A DNA stretch of 64,000 bases, taken from Pyronema omphalodes. Taxonomy: Eukaryota; Ascomycota; Pezizomycetes; Pezizales; Pyronemataceae. The notes beneath the pieces were generated by a model. That model was given only the letters and a program-made list of their open reading frames with translations, made no database searches and was not told the DNA's origin. Location of the stretch: the NCBI GenBank assembly GCA_024516155.1, contig JAJJXM010000021.1:248001-312000 (forward strand). Direction: 5' to 3'. The position numbers and the translations under genes were made by a program. Positions 1 to 11,888 of the stretch are shown piece by piece; within the stretch, counting starts at the first letter, position 1, and each line of letters begins with the position of its first letter.

Positions 1-16
1 TCCAAATTAAAAATCA

Positions 17-1702
17 TTGAAATATCGCCATAACCTGCGATATTTCTTCCCAACAATCCCAGAAAAAAACTCGGTGTACTTTGTTTTCAAAGTATACCCC
101 AGAACACTTCCCACAATAACCCCACAAACCGTTACAACGGCCTCTCTACAGTACCCCCCGTTTTTCCGAGCGCCCGAGCCAGACTCACCCATATCTTTGT
201 ACCCGCTCACCCCACAGTCCCCATCTTCTTCTCCAGCAACGGATAGATACGGGTTGCCCTCCCTGGATCCTTCACAGGGCCAGCAGTCCCAGTACTGGGG
301 AGGGAGCAATGGAGCCCTGGAGTGCAACAGAAAAACTCCAGTATCTCCTACTTCCGGAACTTACTTTTCGCCCACTTCGACAGCAAATTCCGCAGTGTAC
401 ACAACAAGAGCTTTACCGCCATCTCCCCCGCATGCAGGGGATTTTGAAGGACGTCAATACAACCAGTCAATGATTAAGAACGAGTTTTCAGGAAATTCTC
501 ACGCAGACGCAGCACAGTCAGCTAGCATTGCAGAGAGGAGACAAAGAGAAAGCTTGCCCCGATTCGATCTCACAAACGCCCGCGCCAATTTTGGAGGCAT
601 TTCGAGTTTCCCAACGCCACCACCTCTTGGACAGCATGAGATGGCCAATTCACTAACCGGAAGCAATGTGGCGGGTGTCAGTTCTTATGGTGGTTACCAG
701 CCGAGTAACGCTTCTCCGTTCGGATACCTTCCAGCAATGGGATCAGTGCATGCCGCACGCAGCAGCTTCAACTCACCGGGAACCTACGGACAGAGAACTG
801 TTAACAGACCTCATAGCCCATCTATTGGAGAAATGGTACCGTCATCACCATATGAAAACGCGGTGTCTACTATGAGCCTTCCGGGGAGATCCTCAAGTTG
901 TTCTATTGGACAGCAAGACAGCTCCTACGCCTCATCGTACAACCAACACAATCATTTAAATAGCCAGCCGCAGCAACCAACGACGCATAATCTGTATTCA
1001 CCTCACAGCGGTAGCGCTCCTCCGCCACCTCCCCCACCACCATCATCGGGCTCTTATTATACTTCATCATACCCTCCTCTACCTCAGATGTCACCAAACT
1101 CCCCTTCATCCACTCGACCAATGTCTGCCGGTACCAGCTCCTATCAAACCTCACTCGTACCTCTTCAGCCGCAACCTCACCCACAGTACCGACCACCCTA
1201 CTCACTCCCAGTACCCATGGGATCGACAGTGATGGGTACAGGGCACCTTGGAAACAGTATGATGCATCACATTCCGCGGGCGCACCACCCAGTCCAAGAC
1301 CGACCATTCAAATGCGACGTATGTCCACAAAGTTTCAGCCGGAACCACGATCTCAAACGCCACAAACGTATCCATCTTGCCGTTAAGCCATTCCCATGTG
1401 ACAACTGCGACAAAAGTTTTAGTCGTAAAGATGCTCTAAAGGTATGTATCCTTTTATTATCAATCGACTTTCTTTACTAACGTTTCATAAAGCGTCATCG
1501 TTTAGTCAAGGGCTGCGGAAAAGCCTCAGAACTAAGACTACAAGCAGCAGCTCAACAACAAATCACAGAACAACAACAAAATCAAGATCGTAATAAGACA
1601 CAATCCCCAACAAGCCATCATTCATCCCACCATGATCGAAACGTTCGGCAAAGATTATCACCTCATCACTCGTCTCATAGTTCAGTTGATCATTCATGCT
1701 GA
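17..1702 (+). CDS. C2H2 zinc-finger transcription factor (5' end uncertain)
   Basis: Two exons, 17-1441 and 1493-1702, separated by a 51-nt intron (GTATGT donor, TACTAAC branch site, AAAG acceptor), give 544 residues. Most of the protein is low-complexity Ser/Pro/Tyr/Gln-rich sequence with an eight-proline run near residue 337, typical of a fungal activation region. A classical C2H2 finger lies at about residues 433-455. The second begins with the pair C-x2-C near residue 461 and is completed only after splicing, where the ligands are His-x5-Cys, so it is a C2HC finger. The tail is Gln- and His-rich. The role is nuclear DNA-binding regulation by family; the target is unknown. The first ATG lies 17 bases into the window, and a plausible splice acceptor (CTCTACAG, ending near 150) sits inside the open frame, so the true N-terminus may come from an exon before the window. 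Confidence 0.85.
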
Positions 1703-4700
1703 AAGGAAAAAAAAAATAAAGAAAATAAAAAAACAAATAAGCGACAAGACACAGCAATATCAATATCCTAGGAAACTAAGTAAGGATATATTCACAACCT
1801 ACACCAACATTTTTTCTTTTATACTTGTATTACGACAGGGGCTTTCTCTTTTCTTTCTTCATTTATCATTTTTACAGTCTGCATGCATTATTTAAATTTT
1901 CCTTTGTTATTTTAACTTACTTTGCGAGGAAAGATCTGGGATATGTTTTTTTCGAGGGTTTACTAGGTTCTTCTACTGAGAAAGAGATTAAATTAATGGT
2001 CAGCCTAGTACCATATATAGTTTTTTTGTTCTTGGAGTCCTTTTTTTGGGTGGGATATATTTTTTTGTTTGTTACAAACGGGGTGTTTGTTCTTTTTTTT
2101 ACTTCGACAAAAGGCGCTTGTGATTGCTAGGGAGGGGTTCTTTTTTTATGGGTTCACGCATTTCCTACAGGGTTGTTTTTAATTCTGGATTTTTTCTTTT
2201 GTTTATTATTGTCGTTTTTTTTTGATCAGCAAAGGGTTATTATTGACAGCGTTGTATGTGAGCAAGAAAGAGCAATATTAAGAGCAAGAGCAAAGACAAA
2301 GGCAAAGGGGAAATTGGGATTCTCAAACAAGCTATAGCTATGGATATGAATTGGTATTTTACTATTATGGATGGGCTACACTGGTTGGTTGGGTGATACG
2401 ATACTAGTTTCTTTCATAAGGGTATGTATGTTACTTACTTTTACATTGGCTCTGAGGATTGTATTTCGAGGGAGGAACTCTGGATTAGTTTTGGTTTTAA
2501 CTTTTGCATGCATGTGGCACATGCTTTTTGGTTGGGGGGATGTGGAAGAAGGTAGGAATTGAACAAGGGATGTGGGGAGGAATCATGAAGAAGGAAGGAA
2601 AGATCGGGTATTACATGTGGCTATGAAACTCAAGTTACTTAACTGAATCAAAAAATAATCGAAATTTCGTTGATCTTGGTGAAACAGATTGGTCTCTTCT
2701 CCACTACAGACAACCCGATGGGAATGTCTTGATTTGTATGTGACATACAGGGTATCTGCAATCTGAACAGCGTTTTTCTTGCTTTACTGCTTTACTGCGT
2801 TCTGATTTCTGATTTCTGATTTTTTGTTTTTATCCCCCCCCCTCCCACCCGCCTACCCCCTACCCCCACCCCACTTTTTCTCCGGACATGTAGTCCGCCA
2901 GTACCCAAACCACCCACTAACCAACTATCTCACCATTTCCCACCTGTTCTTCGCGTACAGAACGGAGTATTTTTGCCTCCCTCTTCTATGCTGTCGATCG
3001 ATCGCTCGCGTTGGTTAGAGTTTCTGTGTAAAATCTCGGAGCTTGACTGGCCGGCATAGTGGCCCGCATTCATTTGTTGTAGATATGAGAACATATTTGG
3101 CCGACCGGGGAGATTTGCAGAATGCACTTCATGCAAAAGAAGTTGGTTTTACCGGGGTTTGTTATTGTGTGTGTCGGGAAAGGGGGGGGGGGGGGGGGGG
3201 TTGTGCGTTACAACTTAACCTTACGGCATGGAATGTTGTGGTTTGGTCTTGGAAATACGAAGAATTCTTCACAATGCTTTTTTCCCTATTATTTTTTTTT
3301 TACGTTCCTCGATCTATATGTCCTCACAATGGTCATGGAGATCGTGTTGGCTGATTGAGACATACTTGGAAGGTTCGGATCATCTGTAACGCCACTCAGC
3401 TGCTTTGAACTAAACGAACTGCTTATATGTACATTCGGATCTAAATTTGAGGCGCGCGCACAGCGGCTCACTCGCTTATTATCTACTTGAGGACCCTGAA
3501 TGTAATTCCTGCAGCATGCAAGATAGGGCTTAGGGTAGGGGGTTGGGGTATTCCAAAAAAAAGTTATTTCGCAACCAGTAGTGATAAATCATAAATGCAC
3601 GTAGTTCATCTCAAGTTTTTCGTACGATAATGCAAAGCTAAGAGTTATCGCTAGCTGGTCCCCTTGATACATATTGAAGTATCACGAATCCTCCCTGAAT
3701 TTTGTGACCCCACCTCTAGATGCGAAACTAAAGCTGAGCACTGCCACTTGCTGCTGCATACTTTCACCTCGGCCAAGGACATATCCGTACAATTGAAGAG
3801 TGATAGTAGCAGTCAGTAGTCTTGTGAGGAGATAGCACCGCGCACGTCCTTCGCGAAACTCAAGCATAGCATTTTTATCTGCACTTTACTTGAACGCACC
3901 ATCACGCGGGTGTCTCCGGTAATGTGGGGGGCAAACCATGTGAGGGGCTACGATAGTTACTAAAGCTACAATAGCATGAATCCCCACTGAACTGACGGAC
4001 TTGATGCGGTAATTTTATAATACCTCAACAATCAGTCCGTCCAGTTCATGAGTGCACTGATCGCGAACCATCGGTAACCGAAGGAAAACCTAGCGGAACT
4101 TCAAAAAAATAAAAGAATGATCAACATCCGATATCCCTTCTTTACGTTAGCTACCAAGGTAGGAACTTTTATGCGCGATTGGAGAAGCGGGAGATCTTCT
4201 GCTGGGGTAAAATATAGGGGCCCTGGACGATGCATTTAGAATCTGTGCACGTGCCGTTTTGCTGAACGAGCGGTGTTAGTGCATGCTAAACTAGCTTTGA
4301 ATTTCGCTTTTATTGGCAATTGCCCAATGATAAAGGATATCGCTTTCGCAAACGATTAAACTGGTATATGTGCGACGATAGCGTTGTAAATCATTGGGGA
4401 CCTAAAATAAAAAAGGTTCCTATTTTTTTTTAAGGCAACGAATATCGTTGGATTGCCACTGAATGAGTCCGTGAGTACCCACTCCCCCCTAAGGATCACT
4501 CGGATGCTGTGTTTAATCGGATGATCTTTCTGTTACCAAGATGTTACCAAGATGACCCCAGGGGGACCTATTTTAAATTCTTAGATAAAGGGCTCTTAAT
4601 CTCTGGTATCGAAGGTCTCGAGCGTTAGTCGAGAACGCTCTGTCGCTACGCGAGCTCTTGTGATTGACGTGTCCTGTTGATCGTTCAAGAGTGACATCAT

Positions 4701-5523
4701 CGGTTCGAGGGGTAAATTGATAAAGTCGCGGGCCGGGGTGTATTCGGGCTTAGAATTTTGTTCTAGAATTGCGGATGGAAGTTTCATCGAACGATGCGAT
4801 GGCTGATGCCATTCATTATCCATACCGAGCCGGCTGTTATGATATCATATCACGTGTCACATAACTAGTGATATTGTATGATCCAGAAAACAAAGGAGTC
4901 GTTGGCTAGGGGTAATTGTAAACTGACAGAGATATTGTAGAAGGTGGATGAATCAAGGTAAAATTGAACGCCCGTTATGCTGCTTTTGGATCTAACTGTC
5001 AGTGGAACGATCAGATTACTGATCACGGAGGTTTTTGACAAGAATCACCGGTCGGAAGCCGTATTTCTCCGAGGAATCAATCCAGGAGAAACTGTGGCGC
5101 AGTAACGGACACAATGCCGCTTTACTGGATATAGACTCACAGACCATCACTGCCCCTTATTTCAACCTTTCTCCGTGAAACGCTCGCATAAAGCCCGAGA
5201 CACCGCGCAGGGCGGCAGAATTCCGGGGACGAAGCTCATGGTAAATCATTCGTTGCACCCATGGGATTACAAGATGAACCCAATTTCGGATAAACACCAT
5301 TTTCATTGTTTTATCATAAGTTTTCCAACATGGCGTATGATATTGTGATTTTATTTGTTCATTATGTAAAACTTCAACACCAACGGGGAGTTTCCATCGA
5401 GAACGTCATTGTGTTTAGTTAGCACACCGCTCGCCGCCGAGCCTCTCGATTTACAGCCCGACCGCAAACGTCGAAGCCCACAACGTTACGGGACAACATC
5501 TTTCTACCCAGGTTCGCTAGAAT
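1703..5523. other. Gene-poor intergenic region
   Basis: No convincing coding sequence is seen in 3.8 kb. The first kilobase is strongly T-rich on the plus strand and is probably the 3' UTR and terminator region of the zinc-finger gene. A run of 19 G lies at 3182-3200. The rest is AT-rich with only short ORFs and no recognisable family. A telomere-like G-rich string (TTAGGGTAGGGGGTTGGGG) lies at about 3530-3548. Confidence 0.6.
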
Positions 5524-5772
5524 ATGGGATACCACCGAAGCGACAAAAAATCCGCGATCACCAATGACGCGCCAGAATGCATGATCTGCTACGAGGCATT
5601 ACACGGACCCAAACGTCGGAACCACATACTTGCATGCAAACACGATCAATTCTGCCTCGCATGTCTGAAACGATGGCTTGATGACCTTGAAACCGAAGAC
5701 GATCCACACTGTCCAGTTTGTCGCAAGAAGGCCCTGTCTAAAAGGAGACAGACCATTAATCGGGTAATATGA
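5524..5772 (+). CDS. Small orphan RING-finger protein
   Basis: This 82-residue ORF is nearly all one zinc-binding RING domain of C3HC4 spacing. Cys ligands lie at residues 19 and 22, a C-K-H triplet at about 38-40, C-x2-C at about 44 and 47, and a final C-P-V-C near residues 62-65. RING domains recruit E2 enzymes for ubiquitin transfer, so an E3 ligase role follows from the family, but no substrate-binding region is present. The ORF is isolated in a gene-poor, AT-rich region with no neighbour within 2 kb, and may be one exon of a larger or decaying gene. The intact ligand set argues for a real coding segment. The start is the first ATG in frame. Confidence 0.55.
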   Translation: MGYHRSDKKSAITNDAPECMICYEALHGPKRRNHILACKHDQFCLACLKRWLDDLETEDDPHCPVCRKKALSKRRQTINRVI

Positions 5773-6722
5773 CGACTGTTCAAGCACGACGATTCTTAGT
5801 AGTTCATTGACTTATTATACTTCAATAGGTCCTGTTTAAGACCTCGTTTGCGCTTAAGAGGATGTTTATAGGTGTCCCAGAAGCTGCCCCTCCGTCCGCA
5901 AAATTCTCTACAAAACTTATCACTTATTGATCTGTCCCTCGCCTTGAAACTGGAGTATAGGGTTACGTAGGTGGTCCATCGATTGGCTATTGGACGCGAA
6001 CATTTCGGCTCACCACCCGATCTTACGTCCAACCAGTCTATTTCTACTATATCACGACGAGGAAGAAAGATTTACAAACTTACGAACGTACGAAGAATTA
6101 TCTAAAATCATGTAATATATTGTTTAATACGGTACGAGAAACGCGATGCTGATTTGTGCCAAGCCGTGTGGCGTCATTTGTCGTTAAACGTTCATCCCTA
6201 ACTCTAACTCCAACTCAACCCAGAACCTACCACCATCCCATCCGAAAATTCTACATTATAATAGTGTATTGAATCTTTGCGTCATTGCAATAATGAAAGT
6301 ATACTCCAGTCACCGACATACAACGATCACCGGAATGTGCAGGCTCCATCACTCGTGAAGACAGCTAACGCAACTGAAATCACAATTAGGGGGAGGCCCA
6401 TCAACAGTAGCTATGTATGTAGTATCACTGGATTTTTACGCATAACCTTCATCGTGTATTCCCATTATTCCCATTACTTCAAAAAGCCAGGGAATGGTTA
6501 GTCGCGAATAAAAGTCAAGACGCGGTGCACGTTAGGCCAAAGCTAATTACAAACACCCTGATTAATACATATCACAACCGGAAGCAGGTGTATTTATTTA
6601 CTATACCAATTTATAATACGATTCCTCCAATAATCCGAATATCGATAATAATATCGTGCAACAGAATAGCTGTCTATTTAAATTATATACCTTGGGGTGT
6701 TCGATTCAGGACAGTATTATCC

Positions 6723-6870
6723 GTGGTCCGTCCCAGACTAAACAGTTCAGTTCAATCGGCAGTGGCGATGAACTCAGGTGGCCTTGATACAGTCGAGTCT
6801 CAGGGGACAGTCGACTATAGTTAACAGCAAATTTTGCTGTCGGTTGTAGTCCGAGGTGCGGACGGACCAC
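6723..6870. repeat. Nested inverted repeats
   Basis: An 11-bp inverted pair (GTGGTCCGTCC at 6723-6733 and GGACGGACCAC at 6860-6870) encloses smaller ones: AGTCGA at 6791-6796 with TCGACT at 6811-6816, and a perfect odd-centred palindrome at 6824-6840 (ACAGCAA, one central base pair region, TTGCTGT). This could be a remnant of a small foldback element; no target duplication was recognised. Confidence 0.4.
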
Positions 6871-7424
6871 TGATATGTATTCCAGTCCCCTTGGAATCCC
6901 GGACTGGACCGATTGGGCAATGGGAAACACTGGAATATGTTATATACATACGGAGGGTTCTTATAAAAATGCTGTTCCAAATCCCAAAACAGTCCATAAT
7001 GCTGTGTACCAGGCCACATGCATGCGCAGTAAAGAAAAGAAAATAGAGAATGGAGGAGAAGATTTGGACAAGGTTACCGGTATCGGTCATAGAGACAGGG
7101 TTCCCTAGGTAAGAGGGTGAATTTGAGAAAGCCTAGCCGGAGCTCCGGGCCATATGTACACCCTCCACTACGCTATCAGCAGAACATCTCTTTCCACCCA
7201 TGTATATACAAAACTCCACCTTTACTCCACTATTGGCATCTGACGGCCGTGTCTAAGTATTGACGTTAAACCACCACCAACGGTAATTGTTCATCTTTTC
7301 TCTTCCATGGTAGACTACTTGATTCTCTACGATTTGAAATTGCGATACTAACAATCCCTACAGGCAGCCCGAGACTTTACAAAACTTATGGAGATAACCA
7401 CACTCATATTTTACCCTACAATTA

Positions 7425-8049
7425 GAGCAATGCCAAAACGTCTTTACATGGTGCTTGGGAAGATCTGCCACCGAACATGATGGGTTACTGCTCTGACGAT
7501 GCCGATATAGAGGCAGACGGTGGGAAAGTTAGCAAAGGGTCTCCCTGATTCGACGGTGGCAGTCAACCTGGGCCCATAATACGATACGACTTTGGCACTT
7601 CGCTTGAGTAGCTAGCAATATTGAGAAGTGTTACGCCCTCTCGATGGTCATTCATGTTGAGGAATATGATTCAAGATTAAAGTTTCCTACTGTGTTGTTT
7701 ACAACTATAACCAACCACATTGCGAGACACACAGTTTACGCTTGTATACCATTAATGCTACTCCCTTTACTGTTCCGACAACCTTAAAACGTGTATCCAT
7801 GGGATTTGGGAACGCCGACCACCAACCATGATGGGTTACTACTCTGACGATGCCACTATAGAGGCACTGTTTGGGAAAGTAAGCAAGGGGTTTCACCAAT
7901 TGGTAGTGGTTGTTGACCTGGGTCTTGACTACGATATGGTAGGACAAAATTTGCTTGAGGATATTAGGTTACAATACACCCTAAGGTGTATCCCCACAGT
8001 CGTTGGGAACTTGGGAGAAGTCCGAATCGTTCGGTTAAAGCCCAAGTAG
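7425..8049 (+). repeat. Diverged tandem duplication
   Basis: Two segments align along about 200 bp. The first contains ATGATGGGTTACTGCTCTG near 7478 and the second ATGATGGGTTACTACTCTG near 7828. Similarity extends upstream (AAAACGT...CATGG...TTGGGAA) and downstream (GACCTGGG...ACGATA, then GCTTGAG). The second copy keeps a 73-residue ORF (7828-8049) of unknown family; the first has stop codons. This suggests duplication of a small gene or repeat unit followed by decay of at least one copy. Whether the 73-residue ORF is a gene cannot be told from sequence alone. Confidence 0.45.
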
Positions 8050-8246
8050 CATTCTTTGCTTCTTATTAGAATTTTCTGGCCCTTCGCAAAATAGACCTGA
8101 TCATTTTACTTTAAGAAGAAGCGCGCCTTTTTGCGTTGGGTTAGCTAGTGTAACGTGATGATAGCTTCATAATACTGTTAATAGTGGCAAGAATTAGATT
8201 TTAGCATATTTATCAAGTCAATACAAATGAATGTCACAGAAATGTG

Positions 8247-8259
8247 AGGAATACATAAA
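8247..8259. repeat. Target-site duplication, LINE 3' side
   Basis: AGGAATACATAAA matches exactly the 13 bp at 9738-9750 that flank the other end of the LINE. Confidence 0.85.
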
Positions 8260-9737
8260 TTTGATTTTTGATTTGATTTTAATCATACACCGTTCGAGGC
8301 CTTTAAGGCCTATGCGGGAATCTAAATCCAGTTTTCCTGTCCTCGTGGTCGAAACCACCTAAAGAGGCTCCCTAATCTCCTGCACCCCGTGACGTCCCCA
8401 AAAAATTAAGTAAGATAACAAATAAAGAAAAACAGAAAAGAAAGTCCAACCCCTTGCCGAAACTTGCACAGTTCCCAGATTCGTCTACTGACTCCCCCGT
8501 GAAGAACAAAAGAAAAACCCCGTAAACACCAAGCAGATAAGTAAAGAAAAAAGTACAAATCGTGTTCTAAGCACCTGGCCCTCCCACCCGTGCCTATACA
8601 TATCGTCTGCCTATCTCCGTTGCAGACAAAAATTCCAAGATCGCTTTCGTGAACCGATCGTCCCTGAATAAATCCACCACCTTTAGCCTTCCTCTCGGCC
8701 TCCCCCTTCGTCCCCTTATCCTTTCAACCTCCTCTTTAAATGTCTTGAATTCCTTACGCCAGCGGGGGCATTCTCCGAAGAGATGGCCTCTGGTTTGTCT
8801 CTTGTCCGACTGGCACCACCAGCACCGGTCCGACTCCTTTTTCTTCACGCGCACCAGATGGGTGCCGATGAGAGCGTGGCCTGAAGCTAGCTGGAGGAAC
8901 ACAGCTGCTCGTTGTTTGGGGAGGGAGACCAGTTCGGGACGGATTCCCCATTTTTGGCGGGGGCGGAAGGAACGGCTGTTTGCTGTTTGTTGCTTGATCC
9001 ATCGACGAGTGATGGACGATGTTGTTTCCGATGCAATCCGGTTGAGGTGCGCCAGGGACGCCCACGCCGGGACAACACACACCGGGTCGTCGCACTGTTT
9101 TAGCATAAGGGATTCACAGCGATGCCCTGACGCTTCCTTTGCTACCCGATCCGCCTCTTCGTTTTCAGGAATGTCACTGTGACCAGGAATCCAATGAAAT
9201 TCCACCTCAATACCAGAATCAAAACGAAGGTAGTGGGCCTCGAGTGAGATGAGTTTGGCGAGCTCTTGGCCTGGGCCAGGTGTATCAGTCTCCAGACGTT
9301 TCAGGGCAGCCTGGGCGTCTGAGAAAACAATTGCCCTGGTGTTTGAGTTGGGGTCCCAGAAATGGTTTGAGTGGAACTCCTTGAGTCCTCGCCAGATGGC
9401 GTAGAGCTCAGCGTCGAAGACCTCTGTGTGGCGGCCTAAGTAATGCTGGGAAGAACGGAAGGCTCCATTTATGTAGCGAACCACACCCGCTCCTGTGTGA
9501 CCCTCCATTCGGGAGCCATCTGTCCATATACACGTCGTAGAAGTGAGGTTTTTCCAGTTCCGGGCGAAAGTCTCTGCCTCAGCCCTGGGTGCGATAACCA
9601 CGGGGAAACAACGGAAGCGGTCGGGAACCGTTACTTTTTCGACTGCTTCGAACCCGCACGCCTTTTCTGTGCGTTTAAGTAATCGAGTGATGGCAGCAGC
9701 GGTTGGGGATGGTTGGGTACCAGTCGGGGGGGGGGGC
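8260..9737 (-). mobile_element. 5'-truncated LINE (non-LTR retrotransposon)
   Basis: A 1478-bp insertion lies between perfect 13-bp direct repeats. It carries the end of ORF2 (RNase H and a zinc knuckle) followed by about 330 bp of 3' UTR. The 3' UTR has a hairpin (AGGCC, five-base loop, GGCCT) near 8300-8315 and ends in short A-rich AAATC-type repeats next to the target duplication, as expected from target-primed reverse transcription. The 5' junction is abrupt, inside the coding sequence at a run of G on the plus strand (9726-9736). The perfect duplication and open frame indicate a recent insertion without obvious RIP damage. RNase H plus this type of zinc knuckle points to a fungal Tad-like clade. 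Confidence 0.9.
8594..9735 (-). pseudogene. LINE ORF2 fragment: RNase H and zinc knuckle
   Basis: The frame is open on the minus strand from the 5' truncation to the stop at 8594, without an ATG at its start because the reverse transcriptase half is missing. The RNase H domain shows W-T-D-G-S, an acidic residue in D-A-E-L-Y-A, F-S-D-A-Q, and H-W-I-P-G-H-S followed by N-E-E-A-D, which supply the usual catalytic acidic residues and histidine. Near the C-terminus is a C-x2-C-x9-H-x4-C zinc knuckle common in fungal LINE proteins. In a complete element RNase H removes the RNA template after reverse transcription. Here it is a dead fragment without a promoter of its own, although the frame itself has no stops. 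Confidence 0.9.
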
Positions 9738-9750
9738 AGGAATACATAAA
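9738..9750. repeat. Target-site duplication, LINE 5' side
   Basis: Second copy of AGGAATACATAAA, identical to 8247-8259. Confidence 0.85.
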
Positions 9751-11888
9751 AAAGTAATATTTTTGATAATTCCTATCATCTACGAGTGATTGTATATGAA
9801 AATCACCAGGGCCTCAATACCATACTCAAGTCGAGCAACTAATACTAAATATACACCTCACAACGCTACAGTAACAAACAGATTTTTTACTCATTACTTA
9901 TGAATTCCTACGTGCAGCCATTATTTACTCTACTCGCAACCATACACCATCCTATCGCTAGCCCAAAATTTTGATTTTTCTGCATGGACCTTCCCGCCTC
10001 TCTTTTCCTGTTATTCCCCATATATTCTACCCAGTTATATTCTCTCTCCAGTCGGATTGGTACCTAATATCTTCCCATCGGGGCGGGGAGGAATGTCATC
10101 CGAGCTCGCCCAGTTTTGTCGTTCTCAGTTTTCCTTGGTGATAGTGGGATTTCAAATTTAAGAGAATCTGGGCATGTTCAGGATGAGGGATGTTGAAAAA
10201 TACCGATAGACGTGTCTATTCTTCAAGTTCAGTTTCAGAAAGAGATAGAAGACCAATGGAGCTGAAATGTTGATGTCCTATAGGTTTATATGGCAGATTT
10301 CGAGGGTATCCATTTTTGATGTACTTGATGACGATGGGTAAACTCGAGCCCAGAGATCGTGTTGTATAGCAGTCAGGCGGCGCTAGATTTACTGGATCCT
10401 TGAGTTGTAGGCTCTTATTGTGATCTAGGTCTGGTGTTACACAGTATTCTTTAATCCACTTTCTCTGATGAAACCCTGTCTGGTATATCAAGCCATCAAG
10501 CAGAAATCTCACCTTACATTCATCATCATCAAAGTAGTCATTCACATCCTAGAATTTGTTCTCGAGTCTATGAAATAATTCAGCTCCATTATTCAGTTAT
10601 CTTAGAAGGTTCTAAATACCAACTCTTGACTCCGGTACTCATGATCCTTGCGCATCAACTTAGGACTCAGCAGGATATAAAAGCAATGTCTCGTCTACCG
10701 ATTCAATTCTAGATAGAAGATATGGGGTCCTTTGAATCAATCCTAGTAACATACAACTAATCTAGCCTGCAAGAGCTGCGGTTTTGTAGGATATGTGTGG
10801 AGGTTGTGGCTGCTAATAAGGAGGTGAACCGCGGCGATGAATATGAAGGCGGAGATAACGAAGCTGAGAAGGGAAGGCCATTTTGATCGAGAGAAAACAA
10901 TATTTTAGAGAAGATGGGTTATAGATAGAGGCTTTTAGATATAGTAAGAGTTTTGGTTGAGACAAGGCTGTTGGTGGTAATTTGAGTGGGTTGGTTATCT
11001 GATATCACTCAATTAGAATGGGTTGCATTACTCTGTGATGCCTGTTATTGATGATTGATATCATCACCCTTGGACGCCAGGGTTGCAGTAGTTTGTCTAT
11101 ATCGGCTTTTGATACCGAAACTGTGGGATATATCATGATTGGATATTTCTGCCGGAACGTTTTATTCCTTTCCTTCATAGTATATTTCATGTAGAGAAGC
11201 AAATAAAAAATCAAACAAAAGAAATTTGTAGGATACTAGGATTACCCCTGACCGGGATCAAAATATCTGTACATAGGATAATTTAAGGAAATGGCTATTT
11301 ATGCACTCGTGATCGGGGTACTCCGGGTACTCTACCCTGAATGTTTTTATACTGATATATAGTATTTCATTTCATAAACATTCATGATCAATAAGCGGGT
11401 CTAAGTGGCCCGTGGTCCGTGGGTACTCATTCACATTCGCCCAATATCATTTATCTCATCATACGTTTACCAACCAAACTTGAACACCATGGTATATCTT
11501 ATCTTATTCCTGTTCCCTTCTAATTTGTTTCGGCAAATATTTCCTCATCCCTATTCATAAGCTTGGTATTTTCCTCGATCAATTCCTCTCTCTAACAGAA
11601 ACAACCACAGCCGGTGAAGCAAGTAATTTCGAGCTCGAGGATATCATACAAATTTCTGAATCTTAACGGGGAATTCTACACAATTCCCGTGAAAAAAAAT
11701 CATATCTATTATTTTTATCAAGCATTAATTTTTGCAAAAGAAAAAGAAAAAAGAAAAAAAAACAAAAAAAAAAAAAACTACATAGCTGCCTAATATTGAG
11801 TAACCAATATTCTTTACACCCTATGAATCCCTCTTATTTCGTATTACATCTCGCTACCCCCAATCCAATCAGCATCTGATTTAACTTT
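9751..11888. other. Intergenic region with a possible gene remnant
   Basis: Apart from the uncertain minus-strand coding remnant described separately, nothing is recognised. Sequence near 11720-11790 is A-rich on the plus strand and may hold the 3' end of the minus-strand gene beginning at 12425. Confidence 0.5.
10216..10905 (-). pseudogene. Possible remnant of a membrane-anchored protein gene
   Basis: The minus-strand frame 10548-10216 is open for about 110 codons, is acidic at both ends, and is preceded by a possible acceptor (ATTCTAG). About 250 bp upstream (10795-10905) another minus-strand frame encodes a hydrophobic stretch (W-P-S-L-L-S-F-V-I-S-A-F-I-F-I-A-A-V) like a signal anchor, but it lacks an ATG and is bounded by a TAA. 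The segment between has stops in all frames. This looks like a broken single-pass membrane or secreted protein gene. No family was recognised, and the two parts may be unrelated. Confidence 0.3.

Larger units (their letters stand above)
5773..8246. other. Decayed, repeat-bearing intergenic region
   Basis: No supported gene is seen. The region holds a degenerate telomere-like string (CCCTAACTCTAACTCCAACT) at about 6196-6215, nested inverted repeats at 6723-6870, and a diverged tandem duplication with copies at about 7425-7640 and 7785-8010. Reading frames are short and interrupted, as in old transposon or gene remnants. Confidence 0.5.

Noticed and set aside
8649..9182. 177-codon plus-strand ORF
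   Set aside because: Antisense shadow of the LINE RNase H coding sequence.
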